Source: Fluviicola sp. (GTDB taxonomy: Bacteria; Bacteroidota; Bacteroidia; Flavobacteriales_D; Crocinitomicaceae). From it: a stretch of DNA of 64,000 bases. Numbering within the stretch: the first letter of the stretch is position 1; every line of letters starts with the position of its first letter. Made by a program: the position numbers and the translations under genes. Positions 42,712 to 52,308 of the stretch are shown one piece after another. Under the pieces are notes generated by a model. That model saw nothing but the letters and a program-made list of their open reading frames with translations. It had not been told where the DNA came from and did not search any database. The stretch covers positions 62,001-126,000 of the forward strand of contig JARWZO010000031.1 of the NCBI GenBank assembly GCA_029866325.1. The letters run 5' to 3'.

Positions 42712-42993
42712 GTGATTTAGTTATACAATTACCGTTCTAATTCAACACATCTGCGCAATTTCACCCAAAGCCGAAAAAAGCTTCACCTTCTGATTTGAGA
42801 TCATTCCTCAAAAAGGTCGTACTTTTAACGTAAATAGCGAAGTATGGACATTCAACAAGCGAATACCTAGCTCACAACTGTGTAATTAACTGTTAATATT
42901 TAGTTAATTGTGAAATAATAAACACAAATCCCATTTCACAACAACTTCGGTATGCTTCTTGCATGTTTCAAAACATCATTAAAATCCTTGGCT

Positions 42994-44826
42994 ATGATTA
43001 AACAATACATCCCCATCAGTTTGCTTGCGATCACCGCACTATTCGGTTCACAAGCAGTAGCTCAAGAACAATTCACCAAAGATTTCGAAATCGTTCGCAA
43101 AGAATTGGTTTCCTGGGATCCTGTACGTGGTGAATGGCTCTCGTCCAGTTTAGTTGCAATGACTAAGAATGAACCGATCCCGGACCGCATGTTTCCGGAA
43201 GATTTTACTCCACTTGAAATGTTGAAAGTGGTTCCTGCTTCAACACGTAATGCTATTGCCGAAACGGCAACATCCCAATCCAACAACAATGCAACTACCA
43301 CAGCTGATCGACAGTCTTGGACACAGGTTTCATCTGTTCTTCAACGTGCCAATTGCAAACCTGTAATGGGCAGAACATATGGAGATCCGCATCTTTCATC
43401 GTTTGACGGTGCCAGCTATTCGTTTCAAACTGTCGGAGAGTTTGTATTGGTGAAATCGACTTCAGGTAATATGGAAGTGCAAACCCGGCAACGTGCTCAA
43501 ACAGACGATATCTCGCTCAACACAGCTGTTGCGATGAATGTAGCAGGTGACCGTTTTTGTGTCTATGCGCAAGAAAAACCCGACGGAAATACATCTACTC
43601 CAATTCGCTTGAACGGTGAAGCCCTTTATGTTGACGAACTAACGTATTATTTACCTCACGGCGGAACAGTGCGTAAAAGCGGACGTAATAATTACCTGGT
43701 AACTTGGCCAACAGGTGAAACGGCCAGTTTGGACATTCACAACGGTTCTTTCTCGTTCATTAATGTTTCGGTACAGGTATTTCCATGTGCAGACAGCTAT
43801 GAAGGTGTTCTTGGAAATGCAAACGGAAGAACTTCCGACGATTTTGAAACACGTGGCAATGCCAGCCGTCCGGAAAATTTAGCTTTCCATACATTTGGAA
43901 ACACCAATGATCCTTCTGCTCAGGCCATGGAACGTGAATACTTGGCTTGGATGTCAAAAGACTTTGCTAGGTCATGGCGAGTAGACCAACCAACTTCATT
44001 GTTCGATTACGGATTCGGTCAAAGTACCCTTACATATACCGACGAAAGTTTTCCGCGTGTACACCATACATTGGCTGATTTATCGCCTGATCAACGTGAT
44101 CGTGCCCGCAGAAATTGCGAGAGAAACGGTGTAAGTGCTATTGATATGAATGGTTGTATTTACGATCAGGGATTTGTCAATATCCCTCCAAGTCCGCGTC
44201 CTGAAATTGTTGACAGAACTGTCGCTTACAATGTAACACCGATCACAAAACCGGTACCGAATGTAAATCCTGGCGGAGGCAGAATCCCACGAGTTGAGGG
44301 ATCAGGCCCCGGTAAAACAGATCCGGGAGTAAACAGCAATGGAAATGGTGCTTTGCCTATGGGTAAACAAGTAGGAGCGGAATCTGCTGCTCCAAATACG
44401 GAAACACGTGATCCGGGAACTAGCGGAACCGTAACTCCTAAACCGGTAGATGCAAAAGGAACGGCTGAAAAACCAATGCCTGTTGTAGTAGACACGCCGA
44501 AACAGCCGGCTCCTGTGCCAGTTGAGGAGAAACCTGAACGCAACCGATTGGGTCGTTTGTTTGAAACAGTTAGTGGAAGCAGCAGTTCAGGTTCAAGTAA
44601 CAGTGGAAGTGAAACACCGCGAACAAGTTCTCCGGAACCTGCAAGATCGGAACCAACTCCACAACGTTCTGAGCCAAGATACGAACCTGCACCGCAGCGT
44701 TCAGAGCCAAGATACGACCCCCCTGCGCCTCAGCGTTCAGAACCGGTTTCACGTCCTGAGCCTACACGCAGCGCACCGGCTCCGGCACCTGCACCAAAAT
44801 CTGTTGGTGGAAGAGGAGGCCGATAA
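42994..44826 (+). CDS. Secreted von Willebrand factor D-domain protein with Pro-rich tail
   Basis: About 610 residues from the ATG at 42994 (a start at 42952 is possible but would put a poor extension before the signal peptide). Signal peptide residues 1-24 end AVAQ. A vWF type D domain covers about residues 125-295: GRTYGDPHLSSFDGASYSFQ, then a central beta region and VLGNANGRTSDDF. The C-terminal third is disordered and rich in Pro, Ser, Glu and Arg, with repeats of PQRSEPRYEPA type, ending GGRGGR. The vWD fold suggests surface adhesion or multimer formation. No T9SS sorting domain is visible, so its fate outside the inner membrane is unclear. Confidence 0.87.
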   Translation: MIKQYIPISLLAITALFGSQAVAQEQFTKDFEIVRKELVSWDPVRGEWLSSSLVAMTKNEPIPDRMFPEDFTPLEMLKVVPASTRNAIAETATSQSNNNATTTADRQSWTQVSSVLQRANCKPVMGRTYGDPHLSSFDGASYSFQTVGEFVLVKSTSGNMEVQTRQRAQTDDISLNTAVAMNVAGDRFCVYAQEKPDGNTSTPIRLNGEALYVDELTYYLPHGGTVRKSGRNNYLVTWPTGETASLDIHNGSFSFINVSVQVFPCADSYEGVLGNANGRTSDDFETRGNASRPENLAFHTFGNTNDPSAQAMEREYLAWMSKDFARSWRVDQPTSLFDYGFGQSTLTYTDESFPRVHHTLADLSPDQRDRARRNCERNGVSAIDMNGCIYDQGFVNIPPSPRPEIVDRTVAYNVTPITKPVPNVNPGGGRIPRVEGSGPGKTDPGVNSNGNGALPMGKQVGAESAAPNTETRDPGTSGTVTPKPVDAKGTAEKPMPVVVDTPKQPAPVPVEEKPERNRLGRLFETVSGSSSSGSSNSGSETPRTSSPEPARSEPTPQRSEPRYEPAPQRSEPRYDPPAPQRSEPVSRPEPTRSAPAPAPAPKSVGGRGGR

Positions 44827-44857
44827 CAAAGTATAGCTTGCCAACTTAAATAAAACG

Positions 44858-44891
44858 AAAGGCGTGGGAGAAATCCTACGCCTTTTGTGTT
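44858..44891 (+). terminator. Rho-independent terminator after the vWD gene
   Basis: A 12-bp stem with one wobble pair (AAAGGCGTGGGA with TCCTACGCCTTT) around GAAA is followed by a T-rich tail, 32 nt after the stop codon. Confidence 0.85.
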
Positions 44892-45131
44892 TTAATTGGG
44901 ATTTCATTTTTGGATTAATGATTGATTTATATCTTACTCCGCCTAAGGCTGACAAAACGCGCTAACGCGATATATTTCTGCCTTATTTAGGCCCTACAGG
45001 ACAGAAGTAGAAAGTGTTGATGTGTTTCAGGTAAATTAAGCTTTCATAAATATCCCGTAGGGACTAAATATCTTAGAACACCGATCAACATTTAAATATC
45101 GCCCCGTAGAGGTGAGACATCAGAAACCATG

Positions 45132-45165
45132 AAAAACGCCCATCTATCAAGATAAACGGGCGTTT
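45132..45165 (-). terminator. Rho-independent terminator for the DUF1501 gene
   Basis: On the minus strand AAACGCCC pairs with GGGCGTTT around a 16-nt loop and a run of five T residues follows. It lies about 20 nt downstream of the gene that ends at 45186. Confidence 0.8.
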
Positions 45166-45185
45166 CAGTTTTATAAGTCATTTGA

Positions 45186-46745
45186 CTAGATATGTTTCAC
45201 CTTCACGATTCGTTTGGTAAAGTTACCAGATGGTTTCATTACAGTTACGAGGTATTCACCCGAAGGAATATCACCCAAAGTCACCGGAATATCATGCAAC
45301 CCTTCAGTGAACGATTTCGAACAAACATCCACCACCAAACGGTTGAACATGTCGCGAATCTGGATCGTTACCTCTTCGTTTTTCGAGTTCATGCGAATGG
45401 TTGTTTGTTCACCACATGGATTCGGGAAAATAATCACATCTTCTCCTGCAAGCTTGTTTTCATTGATACCCAAGTTACAAGAATCCAGTACCGGAATAAA
45501 GTTTATCGTATGTTCAAACATTGCTTGAATATCGGTCGGATCGGCTTGAAACCAGTCTTTCAAAACGGAAGCATACACATCGCGGAAATCGATTTGCATC
45601 GGAATACCTGCCTGATCAACAATTTGATCACTGATTACAGGATTCGGACCAATAATTTGGGAACTGATACAGGTTCCGAATAAGAATAAAGGCGCAGCAT
45701 CTCCATGGTCTGTCCCCAAACTGGCATTTGCGGCAACCTGACGACCGAACTCGGAGAATGTCATTCCGGCAACGCGTTGTTCAAGGCTGAGCAAATTCAA
45801 ATCGTCCTGAAAAGCCGCTACGGCATCCGAAACCGATTTCAATAAATTGGCATGATCACCAAGTGCCGGCGTTCCCGGATCTTCTACCTGCGAATCATGT
45901 GTATCGAATCCGTTGATGTTAACAATGTAAATTTTGGTTTGCAAACCACCTGAAATCATTTGAGCTACATAACGCAACTGCACTGCCAGCGGGTTGTTAT
46001 CATCATACATCGTAGAAAGCGTACTTCCGTTATTAGCAGCAGCATTTACAGCTGCTCCGTAATCGTTGGCTTGCGCAATCATCGTGGCTAAATACTCCAT
46101 GTGCGAACCGTAATAGGTTCCGTCGTTCAACTGACTTGATTCCTGTAAGTTAAATGCATCAAACGGATCAACTACCGTAGTTGAAAAATTAGCCATTAAA
46201 CCCTGGCAAGTCGAGGACACCTCATAACCCATGCTGATCGCAAACGGATCGGGGTAAGACGCATTCGGGTAATCATCCGGGAAATTCGGGAAATTATTAT
46301 CCAGATGTCGACCCAACCAACCGGTTGTTCCGGCAGGATCCATCAAACCTGTAGACCAGATATCCATAGACCGGAAATGCGAACGGTTTTGTTCGGGATA
46401 ACCAACGTTTTGAATAATAGAAAGTTTTCCATCATTGAACATATTACCCATTCCAGTCATCACCGGATGCAACGCATTTGTAGCGTTAAGCGTGATCAAT
46501 TGGTTTTCCGGAATCAAAATATCCGGTCGTTGGATCACAAGATTATCATATTGATCAAGTGGAACCAAGGTACTCAATCCGTCATTCCCTCCATTGAGTC
46601 GGATCAGAATCAATACTCTGTCTTCGGCAGTACGAGAGACTTTGAAAAGTTCTTTCGTGATTGCCCCGAATTTAAAATCCTTCAACAATAAAGGCGCACC
46701 AACAGACGATAAGGCTACGGATTGTATAAAGTTTCTTCTTTTCAT
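45186..46745 (-). CDS. DUF1501 family secreted protein with T9SS type A sorting domain
   Basis: A 519-residue protein with an N-terminal MKRRNFIQSVALSS region that resembles a twin-arginine or alternative export signal, then a DUF1501 sulfatase-like domain (LIRLNGGNDGLSTLVPLDQY, HFRSMDIWSTG, GFDTHDSQ, FSEFGRQVAAN). The last 85 residues carry a T9SS sorting domain (VIIFPNPCGEQTTIRM to KRIVKVKHI). DUF1501 proteins nearly always occur with DUF1800 proteins, as here (two genes just upstream on the same strand). Their shared function is unknown. Confidence 0.9.
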   Translation of the reverse strand: MKRRNFIQSVALSSVGAPLLLKDFKFGAITKELFKVSRTAEDRVLILIRLNGGNDGLSTLVPLDQYDNLVIQRPDILIPENQLITLNATNALHPVMTGMGNMFNDGKLSIIQNVGYPEQNRSHFRSMDIWSTGLMDPAGTTGWLGRHLDNNFPNFPDDYPNASYPDPFAISMGYEVSSTCQGLMANFSTTVVDPFDAFNLQESSQLNDGTYYGSHMEYLATMIAQANDYGAAVNAAANNGSTLSTMYDDNNPLAVQLRYVAQMISGGLQTKIYIVNINGFDTHDSQVEDPGTPALGDHANLLKSVSDAVAAFQDDLNLLSLEQRVAGMTFSEFGRQVAANASLGTDHGDAAPLFLFGTCISSQIIGPNPVISDQIVDQAGIPMQIDFRDVYASVLKDWFQADPTDIQAMFEHTINFIPVLDSCNLGINENKLAGEDVIIFPNPCGEQTTIRMNSKNEEVTIQIRDMFNRLVVDVCSKSFTEGLHDIPVTLGDIPSGEYLVTVMKPSGNFTKRIVKVKHI

Positions 46746-46766
46746 TTCGTCAATTCTTTATTAAAC

Positions 46767-48380
46767 CTATATTGTTTGAAATTCGGGCATTTGGAACAAG
46801 CGGTAGAGCACAAACTCCACGCGTTGTCTTACCGGTGTACTGAAAGTCACATTACCAGGATTGGCCACATAATCATCGTATTGAATGGTCCATTCAAAAT
46901 CAGGTAAACCGTTTGTCAACAAGGATTTAAGTGTTAACTTTTGTGCTGTTGATAATCCTTTCGGACAGAAAACATCTACAATATCGTCGATGACTTGTGG
47001 AGCGTTATTCGGGATCGAAAGGCCATCCACCAATGCCAGCGCGTCTACTTTCAGGGTTTCACCATTGACTTGAATACCTGTAAACACAGTAAGATATGTT
47101 CCCAAATCAAAACGCAGCTTGATATAACTGGAATTGGCCCATAAACGTGAATAAGACGGTGCTTGATAATAAGACGTCCATCCACCTACACTTGGCGGTC
47201 GGAAATAATCCATACCCAAGGTTTGAGCGAAGGCATAGACATTTACATACATTTCGTAATTGGTTGCCAAATCAAAGTTTGGTAACGAGTGTGTTGAATT
47301 CAACATTGAAAACAAGTGTTCCAACGGATTCTTAATAATGGTTCCCAGCATGCTAACGTCGTAGAAGTGATCACTTTTCAGCAATTCATCCATTACGGGC
47401 AAAATATTGAAACCATTTGCTTCCAATGTAGTTGCCATATCTGCAATCACGGTGGATTCTACGGCTGGTGTAAGGTCATAATTAACGAACCATCTGTAAA
47501 TTTTGCGGCAGATGTATTTCGCCATATTCGGCTGTTGGAAAATGATATCGATGTAGTTGGAATACTCCAAATTATCGGCATTAGGAACTGTGGCATTACC
47601 GAAGTAAGCTGATAGTGTTTTAACCGTTGCATCATGCAAAATAGGGTAATAAACCGCTTGTGGACTTGTAAGTGTATCACTCAGCATTCCATCTACAGTC
47701 CAGCCGGTGAGGATTTTTGCACCTTCAGAAACATCAGATTCGGTATAATTGGAATAATCTCCAGGACCAACTTGTAATCCTTTTCCAACTGTAAACAATT
47801 CCAACAACTCGCGGGCATAGTTTTCATTCGGAGCAAACTGGTTATTGGAAGCACCGTTAAGGAAGAGCAACATGTTCGGATCAACGGTAATATCTTTCAC
47901 CAATTGCTGGAAATTACCCAAACAGTTAGCGCGATACAGCTGATGCATATTGTAAACCCCGCGTGCATCAAAAGAAGCTACTGCACCGAAATGGTTGGTC
48001 CAGAACAAACACATTTTTTCTTGAATCGACACAGTAGGTTGATTCAAGCGTTCCATCATCCAACCTCCAAGCGAATATTCTCGTGCATTGTTTACCAATG
48101 GCTGGTTGCTGGATGGATACACCGAATTTACCCAAGACGTTCCGAACGCTGCAATAGTCTCGGCAGGATCAACTGCCAAAGGCTCTGTAACCGCTGGAAG
48201 CGTCAATAATTGAGCAACCGTTGCATTCATTCCATCGGCAACCGCCTGTTGAATTTGAGCAAACGTAGGCCCGAACAAGGTTCTTCGTAGTAGATGCGCC
48301 GCTTGTACTTTCGTCCAAGTACCCGAATAAGGGGTCAAACTCAACGAAACCGGTGCCTCAATATCTTCTTCTTGAATCAT
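46767..48380 (-). CDS. DUF1800 family protein (first of two)
   Basis: A 537-residue DUF1800 protein. Family motifs include AAHLLRRTLFGPTFAQIQQA near residue 28, MCLFWTNHFGAV, NENYARELLELFTVG, DVSEGAKILTGW and the Trp-rich PPSVGGWTSYYQAPSY. It has no obvious signal peptide and no sorting domain, though the partner DUF1501 protein does; it may be exported in complex or remain inside. The DUF1501 gene begins 21 nt downstream, so they form an operon. It is a close paralog of the next gene. Confidence 0.9.
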   Translation of the reverse strand: MIQEEDIEAPVSLSLTPYSGTWTKVQAAHLLRRTLFGPTFAQIQQAVADGMNATVAQLLTLPAVTEPLAVDPAETIAAFGTSWVNSVYPSSNQPLVNNAREYSLGGWMMERLNQPTVSIQEKMCLFWTNHFGAVASFDARGVYNMHQLYRANCLGNFQQLVKDITVDPNMLLFLNGASNNQFAPNENYARELLELFTVGKGLQVGPGDYSNYTESDVSEGAKILTGWTVDGMLSDTLTSPQAVYYPILHDATVKTLSAYFGNATVPNADNLEYSNYIDIIFQQPNMAKYICRKIYRWFVNYDLTPAVESTVIADMATTLEANGFNILPVMDELLKSDHFYDVSMLGTIIKNPLEHLFSMLNSTHSLPNFDLATNYEMYVNVYAFAQTLGMDYFRPPSVGGWTSYYQAPSYSRLWANSSYIKLRFDLGTYLTVFTGIQVNGETLKVDALALVDGLSIPNNAPQVIDDIVDVFCPKGLSTAQKLTLKSLLTNGLPDFEWTIQYDDYVANPGNVTFSTPVRQRVEFVLYRLFQMPEFQTI

Positions 48381-48538
48381 ATTGTAGGTTTTTCTGCTAC
48401 GGAAAATACGAAAATTTTACCAATCGCAATAGGCAACTTCCTGTAAAATAAAAATTTAACAAGAAACAAACAAATCGTTCATCCCTATCACATCTGGTTT
48501 TACATCAATTTTTAACTCAATGCGACCTCAAGTGAATC

Positions 48539-50152
48539 TTAAATGGTCTGAAACTCCGGCATTTTAAATAAGCAATTCAACACTTGTTCCATTTGCTGAC
48601 GAACAGGATCGCTCAACAGATTATTTAATGGATCAGCAGTATAATTGGAATATTCGGTTGTCCATTCAAAATCAGGTAAATTATTTGTCAATAGTGATTT
48701 CAAAAGTAGTTTATTGCTTACCGAAAGTCCATTCGGACAAAAAACTTCAACCGTGTCATCGATAACCTGTACGGCATTATCCGGTTGCGAAAGTCCATTC
48801 AAAAAGCTCAATGCATTTACCTTGAAAAACTCGCCATTGATAGGTATTCCGCTATTTACAGTGAGATAGGTGACAAAATTCGACCTCAAATTCAAGTACC
48901 CGGTACTGGCCCATAATCGCGAAAAGGAAGGCGCTTGATAATAAGCTGTCCAACCACCAACATTGGGCGGAGTAAAATACGTCATTCCCAATGCTCGAGA
49001 AAAATAATAGATGCGAATGTACATTTCAGAATTGGTCACTAATCCAAAATTTGGTGAGCTATTGGTGGCATTAAACATGGAAAAAAAGAACTCCATGGGA
49101 TTCTTAATAATTGTTCCACGCAACGAACTATCATAAAAATGTTCACTCTTGATCAAGGCTTCAATCACTGGTAATACCTCGAAATTATTCGCTTCTAAAA
49201 TCGTATTCAACTCAGAAATGATAGTCGACTCTACATCCGGCGTCAAATCATAATTTACAAACCAACGATACAGTTTTCGGCAAATAAATTTCCCTATATT
49301 GGGTTGGGCAAAAATCGCATCAATGTAGTTCGCATATTCCTGATCTCCCGCATTGGAAATAACAACACCTCCAAAATGTGATGAAAGCGTTTTATCGGAA
49401 GTGTCATGCTCGCTTGCAACAAAAACAGGTTGCGGGCTTGTCAACGTATCACTCCACCATCCTTGCACCGACCAACCAGTCAGGATTTTGGCTCCAGCCG
49501 CCACATCGGCCTCTGTATAATTGCTGTAATCTCCTGGCCCAACTTGAGGACCTTTTCCTACAGTAAACAACTCCAGCAATTCACGGGAATAGTTTTCGTT
49601 GGGCGACGACTGAAAATTGGTGTGTCCGTTCAAAAATGCCAACATGCTCGGATCGAGTGTTACATCTTTGACCAGTTGCTTAAAATTCCTTAAGCAGCTC
49701 GATCGATAAAGATCCATCAGGTTAAAAATGGCTCTTGCATCAAAACTTTCTTCCACCCCAAAATGATTGTTCCAAAACAAGCACATTTTTTCTTGAATAC
49801 TTACAGTTGGTTGATTGATGCGTTTGATCATCCAAGCGGTCAAAGATCCTCTTCTTGCATCATCTACCTGAGAAGGTCCAATTGTAGGATAAACAGCATC
49901 TACCCATGTTTCACCGAAAGGAACAATCAACTCATTTGGCAAGTACGTTAGGGGTAAATCAGTTATAGGAAGGGTCAATAATTGAGCAACGGTAGCATCC
50001 ATTCCATCAGCAACCGCCTGTTGAATTTGGGCAAAGGTAGGACCAAACATTGTTCTGCGTAATAAATGCGCAGCTTGATCTTTTGTCCAGGTACCCGAGT
50101 AAGGAGTAAGACTTAATGAAAAAGAAGGCTCTATTACTTCATCTGGGATCAC
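48539..50152 (-). CDS. DUF1800 family protein (second of two)
   Basis: A 537-residue tandem paralog of the previous gene with the same length and motif order (AHLLRRTMFGPTFAQIQQA, MCLFWNNHFGVEE, NENYSRELLELFTVG, PPNVGGWTAYYQAPSFSRLW). It starts with GTG at 50152. A gap of about 160 nt separates the two copies and only one DUF1501 gene is present, so this copy is likely an extra member of the system. Identity appears high across the N-terminal half and lower toward the C-terminus. Confidence 0.88.
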   Translation of the reverse strand: MIPDEVIEPSFSLSLTPYSGTWTKDQAAHLLRRTMFGPTFAQIQQAVADGMDATVAQLLTLPITDLPLTYLPNELIVPFGETWVDAVYPTIGPSQVDDARRGSLTAWMIKRINQPTVSIQEKMCLFWNNHFGVEESFDARAIFNLMDLYRSSCLRNFKQLVKDVTLDPSMLAFLNGHTNFQSSPNENYSRELLELFTVGKGPQVGPGDYSNYTEADVAAGAKILTGWSVQGWWSDTLTSPQPVFVASEHDTSDKTLSSHFGGVVISNAGDQEYANYIDAIFAQPNIGKFICRKLYRWFVNYDLTPDVESTIISELNTILEANNFEVLPVIEALIKSEHFYDSSLRGTIIKNPMEFFFSMFNATNSSPNFGLVTNSEMYIRIYYFSRALGMTYFTPPNVGGWTAYYQAPSFSRLWASTGYLNLRSNFVTYLTVNSGIPINGEFFKVNALSFLNGLSQPDNAVQVIDDTVEVFCPNGLSVSNKLLLKSLLTNNLPDFEWTTEYSNYTADPLNNLLSDPVRQQMEQVLNCLFKMPEFQTI

Positions 50153-50202
50153 TACTCTTTTTTGGGGGTAAAATACACAAAAAGAGCGTTAGATTCAGCA
50201 AG

Positions 50203-51129
50203 TTAGTGATTCAAAAACCCAATATTCCGCTTCAACCCTTCAAACTTGGTTCGCTTCACCGCACTGTTACGAAACAATTCACGGAACACGTCTTCCGTAA
50301 GGTTGTGCCAATCAGCTTTGGAAAGGTGGAGCAATTGATCATTGGGAATGAAAGCCGGAACGGAGTGCGGTTTCGAGAAGCGATTCCACGGGCACACGTC
50401 CTGACAAACATCACAACCGAACATCCAATTGTCCATTTGTGAGCGGAAAGCTTCGGGTAAAACGGCGTCTTTTAGTTCAATTGTTAGGTACGAAATACAT
50501 TTGGAACCATCGACTACATAAGGCTGCACAATTGCTTCTGTTGGACACGCATCAATGCAAGCCGTGCAAGTTCCGCAATAATCTTTGATGGGTCCGTCGG
50601 GTTCGAGTTCCAAATCAAGAATCAATTCGGCAATGAAGAAAAAAGAACCTGCTTTCGGGTGAATGATATTGGTGTTTTTTCCCATCCATCCCAAACCGCT
50701 TTTTTGAGCCCAGGCTTTGTCCATGACAGGAGCTGAGTCTACAAAAACCCGACCACCAACTTCCCCAATTTCATCCTGAATGAATTGTAGTAATTCCTTG
50801 AGTTTGTCTTTGATAACGAAATGGTAATCGGTTCCGTAGGCATATTGCGAAATCTTTGGAGCTTCTTGATCTACTTGTTTTTCTTCCGAGTAATAATTCA
50901 GCATCAGCGAAACCACACTTTTGGCACCATCTACCAATAATCTCGGATCAAGGCGTTTGTCGAAATGATTCTCCATGTAACTCATTTCTCCGTGGTGGTT
51001 TTCGGATAACCAACGTTCCAAACGCGGTGCTTCTTCTTCCAGAAAACCGGCTTTGGAAACACCACAGAAGGAAAAGCCCAATTCCAGTGCTTTTTGTTTG
51101 ATGAGCTGAGTATGATTGAATGTATTCAC
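50203..51129 (-). CDS. queG: Epoxyqueuosine reductase
   Basis: A 308-residue QueG that makes queuosine from epoxyqueuosine in the tRNA wobble position, using cobalamin and two [4Fe-4S] clusters. The cluster ligands are visible in [17 protein letters not shown] and [13 protein letters not shown]. The N-terminal [20 protein letters not shown] and the [22 protein letters not shown] motif fit. The C-terminal HEAT-like part of longer homologs is mostly absent, as in many bacteria. It follows ruvB by 4 nt and is likely co-transcribed with it. Confidence 0.95.
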   Translation of the reverse strand: MNTFNHTQLIKQKALELGFSFCGVSKAGFLEEEAPRLERWLSENHHGEMSYMENHFDKRLDPRLLVDGAKSVVSLMLNYYSEEKQVDQEAPKISQYAYGTDYHFVIKDKLKELLQFIQDEIGEVGGRVFVDSAPVMDKAWAQKSGLGWMGKNTNIIHPKAGSFFFIAELILDLELEPDGPIKDYCGTCTACIDACPTEAIVQPYVVDGSKCISYLTIELKDAVLPEAFRSQMDNWMFGCDVCQDVCPWNRFSKPHSVPAFIPNDQLLHLSKADWHNLTEDVFRELFRNSAVKRTKFEGLKRNIGFLNH

Positions 51130-51133
51130 GTAA

Positions 51134-52159
51134 TTAAAACAAACCGCCTTGCGCCCAACCTAGGTTTAGGCCAAGATGTTTATAGGCTTTTTCGGTGGCT
51201 TTTCTACCACGCGGAGTACGCATGAGAAATCCTTCCTGAATCAGGAACGGTTCGTAAACTTCTTCCAGTGTTCCAGCATTTTCTCCAATAGCTGTAGCAA
51301 TCGTTGTAAGACCAACAGGACCACCGTTGAATTTTTCGATGATCACTTTCAACATCCGGTTGTCCATTTCGTCTAATCCGTACTTATCTACATTCAGAGC
51401 ATCCAAGGCATGTTGGGTAATGGCAATGTCGATGGTTCCATCACCTTTGATTTGCGCGAAATCGCGTACACGACGTAAGATTGCATTGGCGATACGAGGT
51501 GTACCACGGCTTCTTCCGGCAATTTCAAAAGCCGCACGTTCGTCTATTGGAATATCCAATAATTCAGACGAGCGCTCTACGATCATTGAAAGCGTTTTGG
51601 TGTCGTAGTATTCCAATCTGGAATTAATACCAAAACGAGCTCTTAGAGGCGCTGTGAGCAACCCTGAACGTGTGGTAGCACCAATGAGTGTAAACGGATT
51701 CAAGGCGATCTGCACGCTACGGGCATTGGCACCTGTGTCAATCAGAATATCGATCACATAATCTTCCATCGCAGAATACAGGTATTCTTCCACCACAGGA
51801 CTGAGTCGGTGAATCTCGTCAATAAATAATACATCACCTTTTTCTAGGTTGGTGAGCAAGCCTGCTAAATCCCCTGGTTTATCCAGAACAGGTCCGCTGG
51901 TTACTTTAAATCCAACCTGTAGTTCGTTGGCGATGATATTTGCCAGTGTTGTTTTTCCCAATCCCGGAGGACCATGTAATAACACATGATCTAAAGGTTC
52001 ACCTCGTTTGGTAGCCGCTTGAACAAAAATCTCTAGGTTTTCAACCACTTTCGGCTGTCCGGCAAAATCGGAAAGACGTTTCGGGCGGAGAACTTTGTCG
52101 TAATCCTTGTCGTTGTTAGCAGCTTCGCTTCTGTAATCGAATGATTCTTCTTCTTCCAA
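51134..52159 (-). CDS. ruvB: Holliday junction branch migration helicase RuvB
   Basis: A 341-residue AAA+ motor for branch migration with RuvA and RuvC. Walker A is GPPGLGKT (residues 63-70), Walker B reads LFIDEIHRL, and the sensor-1 segment [18 protein letters not shown] is intact, including the Arg region of the arginine finger. The C-terminal winged helix ends TEKAYKHLG. The start is TTG at 52159; no ATG is available upstream in frame. ruvA and ruvC are not in this window. Confidence 0.97.
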   Translation of the reverse strand: MEEEESFDYRSEAANNDKDYDKVLRPKRLSDFAGQPKVVENLEIFVQAATKRGEPLDHVLLHGPPGLGKTTLANIIANELQVGFKVTSGPVLDKPGDLAGLLTNLEKGDVLFIDEIHRLSPVVEEYLYSAMEDYVIDILIDTGANARSVQIALNPFTLIGATTRSGLLTAPLRARFGINSRLEYYDTKTLSMIVERSSELLDIPIDERAAFEIAGRSRGTPRIANAILRRVRDFAQIKGDGTIDIAITQHALDALNVDKYGLDEMDNRMLKVIIEKFNGGPVGLTTIATAIGENAGTLEEVYEPFLIQEGFLMRTPRGRKATEKAYKHLGLNLGWAQGGLF

Positions 52160-52246
52160 GAGATCGGTTTTGGGGTAAAGATAACTAGAATTGGCTAAGA
52201 AAGGAGCTAGATAATGAGGGAACTGGAGAGCTTAGACCTAAAAACA

Positions 52247-52290
52247 AAAACCCCAAAGTGACTTATTAAGGAAGTCTACTTCGGGGTTTT
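52247..52290 (-). terminator. Terminator of the respiratory operon
   Basis: On the minus strand a stem of about 17 bp with two mismatches (AAAACCCCGAAGTAGACT with AGTCACTTTGGGGTTTT) is followed by a T-rich stretch. It lies about 20 nt after the coxA stop at 52309. Confidence 0.85.
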
Positions 52291-52308
52291 CAATTTTATT
52301 CAATGAGA

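Larger units (their letters stand above)
44827..45185. other. 359-nt gene-free region of short repeats and hairpins
   Basis: No gene is seen. It begins with a terminator (44858-44891), then small hairpins: GCCT/AGGC at 44941-44949, CGCG-CTAA-CGCG at 44958-44969, GCCT/AGGC near 44980-44992, and CCC-GTA-GGG near 45054-45062. CCCCGTAGAGG near 45102-45112 resembles the CCCGTAGGG element again. It ends with the terminator of the minus-strand gene (45132-45165). The mix looks like degraded copies of interspersed intergenic repeats. Confidence 0.7.
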
